This document shows, in pieces, positions 13,120 through 23,800 of a stretch of 64,000 nucleotides of DNA. Source of the stretch: Drosophila pseudoobscura (taxonomy: Eukaryota; Arthropoda; Insecta; Diptera; Drosophilidae); contig NC_046679.1 of the NCBI RefSeq assembly GCF_009870125.1, forward strand, positions 7,688,001-7,752,000. Direction: 5' to 3'. Position numbers and translations under genes: made by a program. Below the pieces are notes generated by a model, which did not search any database, had not been told where the DNA came from, and was given only the letters and a program-made list of their open reading frames with translations. Positions within the stretch are counted from its first letter, which is position 1. Every line of letters starts with the position of its first letter.

Positions 13120-16100
13120 CTATTTGCGAGCAAACACCTGCTCCTTGAAGCGCAATGCCGACAGCATGGCGGGATTGTGCGTGGCGACCTTTCCGCCTTC
13201 TTTCGGCGGCTGCTGCTGCTGCTTGGACTTCTTGTGAGAGCCGGCCGGGACGCGCTGCACGCGGAATTTTCGGTTTGGCGGCGAGTCTGGCTCCTCGCGG
13301 AAATACTTCTGCTTGGGCGTGGCTGGCTCCACGCGCATAATACCCGAGCGTGTTTTAACCAGCTCGACGAGCGGCTCTGGAGCATCGTCCATGGTAACAG
13401 TCACGTAGCCAGCATTGGTTTTGATGCGGTTGACGACTGCCGACTTGTTGTGGTTCTCCTCATCGGAGCTTTTTACTGGCGACACCAGCTGTGTCTTCAG
13501 CAAAGCCTTCTTCTGCTTCTTAGTCCCCTTTGCCGGTTTTTTAGCTTCGACCGGCGGCTGCGGTGACAATTTGCGGTGCAACGAACGCGGCTGTGGAGGA
13601 ATGGTCGATGCTCATTAATATCTGAAGCCCTGGCGGAGGTTCCCAACTTGATTCTTACCTCTTTGATGGCCACTGGCTGCGGCGCCAACAAGTTAACGGC
13701 GTGACTGACGGCGTTACGGGTTGCCTGCAGACGCTTCAATTCCTTCTTGAGCGGCAGAGCTTTGGTGGTCTCACGAATGTCTGTGTCAGTCGAGTCGACC
13801 GATTTAAAAACAACCTCCGAAACAGTTGGTTTTGTTTTGTTATGTTTCCTGCCCGCTGCAACATGCTGTTGAGGATGTGGAAAAGAAGGAGTAAGTTTCA
13901 GTGGAAATGAAAGAAAATGCAGCCTTACCAGTTTCTTTTGTTCCAGCTTGGCCTCGTTGGCTCTCTGTAGAATGGAGGCGCAAACGTCCAAGTAGTGGTC
14001 AGTATTCTTCGACCACTTTCCAAAAGTCGGAGTGTTCTCTGCTTCCTTCTTCGATGGATCCGGTTCTGGGTCCTCTTTTGGTGTGTCCTTTGTCGATGGC
14101 ATCTTCTCATCCATCTCTTGATCTTTGGGCTGTTGCAGCCCCTCCGACTGTTCTTCCTGCTTCTTAGGGGACTCCTCTTTGGGTATGTCAGGCGACTCTG
14201 TGGGAGGCATGTCCTCTTCCATTGATCCCGATGACTCATCGTGCTCGTTTTTGGCCCGTTTGTGCTCTTGACGAACTTCCATGACCTCCAGTTCATCGGT
14301 CGCGCCTGAGAAACTCTTGGAAAGGCGCTTGCGCTTTGCCTGATGCACCTTACGCTCGGCCATCATTTCGACAAAGGACTGAGAGGGACAGAAGTCTCGC
14401 TCACTGCGTAGCTGCAGCTTGGGCTCCTTGGCGGCCATCTCGGGGCTGGGCATGTACAGCGATTGACGGCGCGACTTCTGGAGCGGATTGAACATAGTTT
14501 TGAGATGCGTCAGGTCGCTGGAGGCCAGTTCGGCCAAGAGGGCTTCTTCGTTGTTGACCTTTTGCTTCTGGTGTACAATGGATGAGGATTTGTTGCTTGA
14601 AGAAGGCTCTTCATCTTCGTCTTTGTCCTCGTTCTCGGCATCGTTATCTTTATCATTATCGTTTCGCTCTTCCCCAACGTCTTCGTCGGAGTCTAATACT
14701 TCATAGACACTCTTGTTGGTTGCCGCTGTTTGTGGATCATCTTTGTGGTCAGATTCAGAGTCCACATCCATGATAGTCATGTCCAGGCGTGGAGCTGTCT
14801 TGTTCAAGCACTCCGACTTGTTGATCTCGTTAAGGAAGAGTTTGCGCGAGTTCTCGAGCTCTGTTTCAGAGGTCGAATAATGCTCCTGGCTGCCAATTAA
14901 GATCTGTGCGGCTTCGCTCAGTTTGCTGGCATTGGAAGAGCAGTTGCTCTGATTTGTTGGCCTCTCCGAGTGCTTCTCCTCTTCATCTTCCTGACGCTGC
15001 TGATTTTCCCCGTTCTCCTTTTCTTCCTCCTGCTTGTTCTCTGCCTGCTCCTCTTCATCGCTGGAATCCATAACTATGATGCGGGCACGGCGTTTCTTGC
15101 CCTTCGGAGACATCTCTTCGAGAGACTCAGCCTCCAGCTCATTGGAGGAGTAACGTAGCTCTCCAACGTCAGAAGTATCCGACACAATAAAGGAATCATT
15201 ACCAATGGACTCGTCCTCGTAGGACCCATCGGTGTCTTCGCTGCCCACGGATTCGCCTTCGTCGACAATCTCATTTTCCTCGATCTCGCGTTGCTCCGAG
15301 CTGTCCATCGAGTCACCCGACTTGTAATCAGCAGGCGCTTCCTCCGCCTCGTTTTCAACGAATTCGCACAAGAATTCTTCCCCTTCCTCATCATCCTCAT
15401 CCTCATCCTCGCTGTTCAGGCGGAGTTTGCTTGAAACCTTCTTGGAGGGCGTGGGCTGGGGCTTGGCCTTGGCAGCCTCCTTTAAATCTTTCTCTCTGTT
15501 TTCGGCCTCCACCTGGGCCCAAGGCTTAAGGCAATCAATGCGAGCCGGGGCCGGCTTCAACAGGCTAATGGAAGCCTCTCGGTCGTCGCTCTGTAAGGGT
15601 GTGGAGCTGTTGCGTGCCTTTAAAGAGGCCACCTTCAGAGGGGTCTCCGTCTTCAGAGGAGTATCTTTCTTCAGAGGGGTCTCCACCTTCCGACGAGTAC
15701 CTGTCTGCAAAGGGGTATCCATCATCAGAGGAGTATCTTTCATCAAAGGTGTATCCGTCTTCAGAGGAGTATCTTTCTTCAGAGGGGTCTCCGTCTTCAG
15801 AGGAGTATCTGTCTTTAAAGGTGTATCCGCCTTCCGAAGAGTATCTGTCTTTAAAGGGGTATCTTTCATCAAAGGGATATCCGTCTTCAGAGGTGTATCT
15901 TTCTTCAGAGGGGTCTCCATCTCCATCAGAGGAGTACCTTTCTTCGAAGGGGTATCCGTCTTCAGAGAATTATCTTTCATCAAAGGGGTATCTGCCTTCA
16001 AAGGGGTCTCCGTCTTCAGAGGAGTATCTTTCTTCAAAGGGGTCTCCGTCTTCAGAGGAGTATCTGTCTTCAGAAGCTTATGGGCCCTCATTAACGATTT

Positions 16101-18001
16101 CTCCAACAAGAAAGAAGATGGGTTCTTGTTACGGGCCGGAGTCTTCGGGAACTGAACCTTTTCGTCATCAGCGTCTGCCGAGTCGCTATAGAAGGCTACA
16201 GACTTTTTGGAATCCACGCTGCCCGATGTCACTAGGCGCGACTTGATGTCAGGGGTCAGATCTGGCAGCTGAACGTTGTCGATGATCTTCATTCCGATGC
16301 TTGAACGATTCCACTGGGTCTTCTCCTCTTCGTCCTCAGCCATCATTTCAATCACTTCAGAGGAGTCCAGAGATTTATGTGGCAATTCTTTATCTTTATC
16401 TGGAATTTCAAGGTCTTCGTCCACTTCCATGGCCATGTCCTTGAAAGTCGAATTGTTGTTATTTTCAATTGGCTCCAAATCGGGTGGCTGCATTTCATCT
16501 CGTGGCTCCAAATCGGGTGGCTGCATTTCATCTCGTGGCTCCAAATCGGGAGGCTGCATTTCATCTCGTGGCTCATCCTCCATTACCAATTTCTTGAGGG
16601 CTGAGGTGCTGCTGTTTTGTGGTTCTGGATCTGGTGAGGCTGGAGATTCCATGGGCAACGTGGTGCTATTTTCTGGCTCTGGATCTGGTGAGGATGGAGA
16701 TTCAAAAACTTCGTCTGAAGTAATCGATTTGGAAGCCGCCTCAATCACGACCTCAGCGTTTTGCTCTTTGTCTGCCCCTCCGCTGTTCAGCTGCTCATCT
16801 GGGATTTCGATTGTTTCTATGTCTTTCTCCACTTCCTCCAATAAATCTATTGTGGAACGTCTCTGCGCTTCCACTTCCTCGGCAGCTTGCTTGGTTTCTG
16901 CCTTGGACATTTCTTCTGCAAGTGACTCAACCTGTGCTTCCATTTTCTGTGCAGAGCCGCTGGTCCCCTGCTTCATATCCTCCGAAACGCTTTCTGTAGA
17001 CTCCGACTCTAGCGATTTCGCGAGAGTTTCCGACACCCATATTACATCCTTATCTTTTTCAGCGGCAGCTACAGCCGGCGTCGAAAGATTCTCGACCCTA
17101 ATTGGCAACTTTGATCGGCCGCGGCTCAAATGTTTATTTTTGTTGTCTGTTGGCGACACATTTTCGAAATCAACAACTGCTTTCGCCCCACTTGGCTGTT
17201 CTTCGGCGGAAAGGCTCGGATCGGATTGCAGTTTCTCATCCAAAACCGGCTGTGGTGTGTTATTGGCTGAACGGTAGGCAACTGGAGGGGTCTGTGACAT
17301 GGAACGCGTGACGCGTTTCTCGTCTGTTGGCGAAAACGCCAGTGCGGGGCTCGAGGTTTTGGATCGAGTCTGTTTTTCATCTTCTGGCTCAAGTTCCTCT
17401 TTTAAGGTCAACTGCTTGCGCACAGATCGAGTAGCCTTGGCTGGGGTGCGAGCCGTTCTCTTAAGAGACGCCGGAGTGATCGGCTCCGGAGTTTCACCGC
17501 GTGCCAGCGAAGCACGCGTGGTTCGGGTGGGTGTAGGCCCATCTGTGGCGGAATTCAATCGTGTTCTGCGTGTGGGGCGAGGCGAGGCCGTGCCTGAAAG
17601 GTGCGACAGGATGTCTAAGCTACGGAAAATGTACGTCAATTCTCACACTTACCACGATCGGATGCCGTGTCCAGCAACGGTGTTCCGGGGCAACTGTCAG
17701 GGTCCAGAACAGACAAGCGGCGTGTACGCGCGCGGGTCACTAGAGGGAAGTAGGATTTCAAAGTATTATAATTGGAAGAATCTGCCAAGGAACGTGTTTA
17801 TCTGCTGGTGAGCCACATGCGGGCCTGCAATGCCGCCGAAAATGGCTACCGGTCCCGTTGCTTTAAATTATGTATATCAAACGGTGTCGGCATTTCCTCA
17901 CACAACAGAACCGCCGTCTGATTAGAACTCAGGTTTGTCAATTGTAAAACATGTTACCACTTACCTCGCACTCCCTCTTTGTTCTCCATATTGTCTTCCA
18001 T
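13120..18001 (-). CDS. Large acidic, TP-repeat nuclear protein (slender lobes-like), 1488 aa
   Basis: Exons: 18001-17965, 17739-17653, 17593-13929, 13865-13659, 13590-13120; total 4467 nt, all junctions in frame. The start is the ATG at 18001, followed by MEDN; a second in-frame ATG lies 12 nt later. The N-terminal ~150 residues are basic and rich in TRA/TP motifs. An 11-residue repeat occurs three times at ~381-411. Residues ~545-702 form ~24 hexapeptide units of the type LKTDTP/LKKETP. Residues ~767-1000 contain long acidic runs (EDEDEDDEEGEE). The C-terminus is basic, with KKPAKGTKKQKK and a KSKQQQQ tract. This composition suggests a nucleolar or chromatin scaffold with many proline-directed kinase sites. 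Size, nuclear character and my memory that slender lobes lies near Bruce suggest that orthologue, but I did not recognise it by sequence. Confidence 0.85.
15600..16085 (-). repeat. Coding 18-bp tandem repeat (hexapeptide TP array)
   Basis: About 24 units of 18 nt encode [LK/LM]-K-[TKA]-[DE]-T-P variants within the large acidic protein. Each intact unit offers a Thr-Pro site. Units differ by point changes, with a few two-residue insertions (MEMETP), showing repeated unequal exchange. Confidence 0.9.
16485..16585 (-). repeat. Coding 33-bp tandem repeat, three copies
   Basis: Three nearly identical 33-nt units encode the 11-residue element RDEMQPPDLEP. The near identity of the copies points to recent expansion. 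Confidence 0.9.
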
Positions 18002-18690
18002 AGGCCGGCGACGCTTACTTGGGATAATGAATTTAAGGCCTACTTTAATTGCAATTACTAACAAAATCTAACAAAAACGATGACGCGCGGACGCTTGCTG
18101 GTGACAAAATTTACATGTGCCGACTGAAGGAATTTGGCCACACTACGCGCACTTCGATGCTGCGGCGTTAAATTTGAAAGGAGATTTAAATGTTAACACG
18201 TTTACCACGAAGGTGACGAGCGACCTCGCCTTAAGCGACTGAGCAACGTTCGCTCACCTGCTTCCTGCTGAACTCCTTCTTTTTCAGGCAGGCTCCGGTT
18301 TTTACTTACTTTTATGGATTACGTTTCTGCCGTTGCGTTTTTAAGGGCCGAAATTAACATGTGCGCCCTCAGAAATATACTGTTTCTTTTTCAAAATATA
18401 CCGTAAATATACCGATAAAAAAACGATTTTGGCCACACTACATGGCCGTTAAATTTGAAGAGATTTAAATGGTGTGATGGTGTACAGTGGCTAAGGCCTT
18501 AAGCAACTGATCGACGGTCGCTACTTTCTGATCAACTCTTTCGCTTATAACAATTTACTATTACCAAATTGATCGTAATTCACTTCCACGAGGACAGTAA
18601 TTTTCAAGCAACTTTACCAGATTTATTTTGTATTCTATACTTCCCGAACTTTTAGATAAGACTGTTTTTAAAATATTTCTGACTTAACAT
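18002..18690. other. Intergenic between two minus-strand genes, with duplicated segment
   Basis: About 18132-18280 and 18427-18540 are diverged direct copies. Both hold TTTGGCCACACTAC, CGTTAAATTTGAA, AGATTTAAATG, GCCTTAAGC and TGAACTC/TCAACTC in the same order. GGCCACACTA differs at one base from core-promoter Motif 1. Upstream sequence of the large acidic gene probably lies here. AATAAA on the minus strand at 18627-18622 is a good poly(A) signal for the LENG1-like gene, ~64 nt past its stop. Confidence 0.55.
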
Positions 18691-19737
18691 TTAAAACATA
18701 TTTTGCTTGGCCAAGTCTGGATTAAACTGACTATTGTACTTCTGAACAATCTTTGGCGTTGGCGCCGGTGTGCTGGCTGCACTGGCGGGCACCGCAGCTT
18801 TTGGTAGTGCAAACAAGGCCTCGGATCGTTGGCGCTCAGAAGCTTCCCGACGCAGTCGCTCCTTGCGCAGCCTCTCCAGCTTCTCCCGCTTGTGCCGCTC
18901 CGCAGCCAGGGCCAATTCTTTCGACTCCTTTACACTTTTGTGGCTTTTCTTTTTCTTGTTCTTATGTTTTTTGCTCTCCTTGCTGCCTTTTTTATCCTTC
19001 CTGCTCTTTTTCGATTTGTGTGCTGAGTGTGTGGGAGAGCGTTCCGCCAGAGAATTCGGGGTCGGCGACGGCGTTCGTTCTGCTTTTCTTTTGGGAGCTC
19101 GTTTCGGCGCTTTCTTCTCCGGTGGTATCAGGGCATTTATCAGTGTAAGCGGGTCGTGGGATAGCTTCTGCTTGAGGTGAACTTCAGTGGCAGTGTGGTC
19201 TTCGCGCTCTGGCCGCTTGGGAGCCACCTCGTACCAACTGCGAGTTTTCAGTGCCTCGTTGGTGTCTTGGCCCAGATACGTGAGGTATCCAATCTGCTTC
19301 TCATACTTTTCCTGCTCCTCCTTTTGCTCCTTTTCCAGATCCTTATTTGTGGTCTTCACGTGTGTCTTGTAGTCCGCAAACAGATCCACACCTCTCGATT
19401 CGCCAGGGGTGGGGGCGGCTGCATCATCGGACCGGACGGGAACTGTGGCTTTCTCCGGGAGACCCGATTGGCGGCGCAGGAAATTGATGCGGGCCTCGCT
19501 TTCCTAAATGATCGAATGATTTAATTTATATGGACAAGGCCATATAATCGACTACTTACAGCCAACTCCAACTTTTCCTGGCGCTTGCGGTCCTCTGCTT
19601 CAGCGGCGGCTTCATCCCGGCGCACGCGGGCTATGTTGTCTTTGGTGCGCACATGCCAGCTACGAACAGCATTACACTTAGTTTGTCAATAGTTACATTG
19701 GTTAATTAGCTCACCGTTTCTTTGGTAAAATATTCAT
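18691..19737 (-). CDS. LENG1-like protein (Cir_N domain), 311 aa
   Basis: Exons: 19737-19715, 19659-19560, 19503-18691; 936 nt, frame preserved. The N-terminus [20 protein letters not shown] followed by [10 protein letters not shown] is the hallmark of leukocyte-receptor-cluster member 1 proteins and the CBF1-interacting-corepressor N-terminal (Cir_N) domain: a short helical K/W/H motif, then a charged helix. The middle contains the conserved GVDLFADYK...LGQ segment and a short linker. The C-terminal half is a lysine/serine-rich [22 protein letters not shown] tract and an [16 protein letters not shown] helix, as in spliceosome-associated proteins. A role in nuclear RNA processing is inferred from the family; no activity is encoded. 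Size is close to human LENG1. The start ATG lies one base from the first promoter repeat, so the 5'UTR is within the repeats. Confidence 0.9.
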
Positions 19738-20759
19738 TTGGAATATTGAATGCGATATGTAAACAACAATAGTTCGCTGTGAATAGTAGGCACAGGGCTG
19801 GATATGTACTGAAATTCCAACTAAATAAAATACATACATATGTTTAGTAGCGCCGCTGCTATACTCATAGTTAATATTTAATATTTATTTAGGCACACAA
19901 AAATTAGCTGACAAACCAAAAACATATTTAGTACCTTATTTTTGAAATCTTGCGACCGCGTTTCCGATTGAATGGCGATTTTGACAATTGCGATTGTCAA
20001 TTAGCAAGCACCACGGCGAATGGCAACACATCTGTCAGAATTAGAAGGGGGCAGCAGATTTGTCCCAAGAGCAAAAGTAATTGGGAATGTTGAATGCGAT
20101 ATGTAAACAAAAATAGTTCGCTGTGAATAGCAGGCCCAGGGCTGGATATGTACTGAAATTCCAACTAAATAAAATACATATGTTTAGTAGCGCCGCTGAT
20201 ATACTCATAGTTAATAGTTCATATTTATTTAGGCACACAAAAATTAGCTGACAAACCAAAAACATATTTAGTACCTTATTTTTGAAATCTTGCGACCGCG
20301 TTCCCGATTGAATGGCGATTTTGACAATTTCGATTGTCAATTAGCAAGCACCACAGCGAATGGCAACACATCTGTCAGAAGTAGAAGGGGCAGCAGATTT
20401 GTCCCAAGAGCAAAAGTAATTGGGAATGTTGAATGCGATATGTAAACAAAAATAGTTCGCTGTGAATAGCAGGCCCAGGGCTGGATATGTACTGAAATTC
20501 CAACTAAATAAAATACATATGTTTAGTAGCGCCGCTGATATACTCATAGTTAATAGTTCATATTTATTTAGGCACACAAAAATTAGCTGACAAACCAAAA
20601 ACATATTTAGTACCTTATTTTTGAAATCTTGCGACCGCGTTCCCGATTGAATGGCGATTTTGACAATTTCGATTGTCAATTAGCAAGCACCACAGCGAAT
20701 GGCAACACATCTGTCAGAAGTAGAAGGGGCAGCAGATTTTGTCCCAAGAGCAAAAGTAA
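19738..20759. repeat. Three tandem ~339-bp copies of the divergent promoter region
   Basis: Copy 1 is ~19738-20080, copy 2 ~20081-20419 and copy 3 ~20420-20759. Copies 2 and 3 are nearly identical. Copy 1 differs by scattered substitutions and small indels. The array fills almost all the space between the LENG1-like start codon (minus) and Bruce (plus). Each copy ends with a GCAGCAGATT..GTCCCAAGAGCAAAAGTAAT stretch, which after copy 3 runs straight into the Bruce leader. Apparent minus-strand frames of 99 and 112 codons are the same noncoding sequence read twice. Confidence 0.92.
19981..20000. promoter_or_regulatory. 20-nt palindrome, copy 1 of 3
   Basis: TTGACAAT-TGCG-ATTGTCAA: a perfect 8-bp inverted repeat with a four-base centre. 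The same arms occur at 20321-20340 and 20660-20679 with centre TTCG. This could be a dimeric transcription-factor site in the shared promoter; the factor is unknown. Confidence 0.5.
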
Positions 20760-20876
20760 TTGTGAAAAATTCGAAATTTGTTTTACCGTGCTTCAGAGAC
20801 GAGTGGAAAAGAAAAAAAATCCAAAGTGCGTGGCAAGGGTAGCGCTTGCTCGCGTGCCAACAGTTACAGCGACAGC

Positions 20877-23800
20877 ATGGCCACAGAGCAGCGTATTCTT
20901 AAGCAAGACGGGTACTTGGATGTGGGCGACAATAGCGGAGCACCCGCTCGTCCGTTCGAGATGCGCAACATCGTCTACCATCCGCAATTGAATGTGCTGC
21001 TGTTGTTCGGCTTCAATAATGTTGTGAAGGTTCTAGATGTCAATTCTGGAGTTGTTTTGCAGACGTATAAATTGAGTAAAAATGGTAAGCGGCAGGCAGC
21101 AAGGAAATAAAATAGTGCTACACATACCACCGACCACACTAACACCCATGTACACACACGACAAACACGCAAAAATACAAATGTCACTACAGTGCACACT
21201 TGCAAATCAGAACTAAAACGCACACGGACACACACACACACTCATGGGCTGTAATTTTGCACGAAATATTAGAATTCTTTCAATTAAAACTTGAAAGAAA
21301 TGCATACAATACTTGCGAATGTTGTCATTTATATTATAGTTGTTGGATTTTACTAACGAGCGACCACTGTAGTGCATTTTGTAATTGCTTTGCACTTGCC
21401 TTCGTCTGTCTGTGTGTATGCGTGTGGCATACATTTTTTATGAAGTTGGACGAGAAATCCCTCAATTCTAATTTTTCAAACCATTATTCCCTTAAGATTC
21501 GATCAATTCCTAATCAGGGCCGATATCTGCCACGCCTTCCGCACAGACAAGTGTCGGGATCTTTTCATAATTCGAGCCGCATCTTTCACTATCGCAATAT
21601 GTTTATTGTTGCCATTTGAGTCCAGTAGCAGCAAGCATGGGCTTTGTTTTTGTTTAGCTTCTATTACGCAGTTACTGCGCAGCACACACACACACACACA
21701 GACACAACACCGCTCCGACCCCCGACCCCCGCTTCCGTAGTTCCCCCGGCCGGTGGCAGCGACTAAAACACCGCCGCTGCTTGCTCTATGCTTTATTAGT
21801 CATTTGCAATTTCCCCTCAATGGCGAAATCGGAGATGCTGTCTGCGCATGGTGCAGTAATAGTGGGCCGGACTACGGGGGTGGGTTGGGGTTATGGTTGG
21901 GGGTTCGTGTGGCAAGTGCAGCAGGTTGATTCTAATGTTGAATTCGATTTCTGTTTCCTTTCGACAGGCGAGAGCGTCGTTCACGGTCGTTACATGCCCT
22001 TGCAAGATAAAATCTTGTTCTGGGATGGCCACAATGTGGGTTTGCGCGGCGACTACAATGGCGTCCTGCTGCTGGATACCATATTGCAGGCGCCCATTGG
22101 GCAGAACGACGATTACATTAAGCTGGAGATCATATTGTCCGAGGCGATCATCTTCCAGCACTGCATCAACGATCTAGAGAGCGAGGGCCTCGAGTGTCCC
22201 TGCGACATTAGCAACGAGCTAACCCAGAAGATAAACAAGGCCCAGAAGAATGCCAAGAAGGGCATCAAGGCCCAGCGAGTAAGTTTGATCCCACTGGTCC
22301 TGGCCACTCACACTCTCACACACCTTTTACCTTTCACGTTGCAGTGGAATACAATATGTTTGGAGGTGCCCTATTCCAGCATGAAGCTGGTGGCCAACAA
22401 CGTGGTCATCCTGCTGAAGCGTCTGGAGCGTCACATTCCAGTGCTTGCCATAGCATCCGCCATCAATGAGCGGCTCACAGACATGATGATGGGCTCGCGG
22501 GTGCCCGATTTCGGCTGGAATTTCAGCAACTTTAAGCGTGTGCTCATGCACTCAGAGGCCGTCCGTCGCCAGACATTCGAGAAGTGGCCCCACATGGACT
22601 ACAAGTGGGCGCTGCCGGATCAAATGGCACAGGCCGGCTTCTACCATCAGCCGTCGTCCTCCGGGGAGGATCGTGCCATGTGCTTCACGTGCAACGTGTG
22701 TCTGGTTTGCTGGGAGAAGACCGACGAGCCCTGGAGCGAGCACGAGCGCCATTCGCCCATCTGTCCGTTTGTCAAGGGCGAGTACACGCAGAATGTGCCC
22801 CTGTCCATCACGTATGCCACCAGTCCGGCCCTGTCGGCGCCTGGCCTCGGCTTCGACATCATTTCAAACAGCGACTATGCGAATGTGCTGTGCACCAGCT
22901 GCTCTCAGACGGGCGAGCTGAGCGTCTGGAGCATTGAGCGTCATCTGCGGCTGATGTACACCTTCCACGTGCCGACCCTGCTCAAGGATGTGTTCGAGGA
23001 GAGCTTCGAGTGGGCCCGCGTGACGGCGATCTGTGTTCTGCCCAATGCCCGAGCCCGCACCAAGGTCAACTACGTCTATTCCGCTGCCAATTATGGTGGC
23101 TCTAGCAGCGGCAGCGGCGGCGGCGGCTCGCATGCTGGCTCCAATCAGACCAGTGGTAAATTTGGCAGCGTCAATGCCCAGCATATAACCTCCACATCCA
23201 CACTGCGCGCGGGCGTGGTGGGGTCCAAGATTGTGCTGGGCGTCAGTGTGCGCCAGAGCAGCGGCGAGTTGGCCCTGCGCATGGTGGTGCTGAATATTGT
23301 GGAGGTGTATCGCCAGAGCGAGACCTCGGCCAGCGTGAGCAACGACAGTGGCAGCGTCTCCAGCGTAGGGGGAAATCTCAAGAAGACCTCTTCACATATC
23401 GGTACCGGAACCAGTAAGTATTCTGCATATACGATGATGTATGGAAGGAGATTGAAGGGATATTTAAAAACAATTTCCATTTTCCAGCCTCCTCGAGTGA
23501 TGCCAACGGCGGGGGCGGGGGCGTGGGAAACGTCACCCAAGCGAATCTCGAGTCCAAGGACGATGACAACAAGGCCATGACACCGTACGAGAAATTCGCG
23601 GATGGCTTCGATAGCAATGGCTTTGTGTCCGCCTTGATGACCTACAACAAGAACAATGGCGCCAGCCAGCCCATGGACGATGCGTCCGTCTTGTATGACT
23701 TTGATCTGTGCACTCTGTCGCAGATACTCGATCATAATCTTGAGGATCCTCTTGGCGGTCTGATGGTCACCTCAAACACCGTCAATGTGGGCAATCTTCC

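Noticed and set aside
15427..17277. Long plus-strand frames of 242, 215 and 333 codons
   Set aside because: They mirror the repeat-rich coding exon of the minus-strand acidic protein; the repeated Phe/Arg/Gly-Val pattern is the TP array read backwards.
20041..20679. Two nearly identical minus-strand frames (99 and 112 codons)
   Set aside because: They are the same noncoding promoter repeat read twice, with no ATG context, codon bias or conservation; not a gene duplication.
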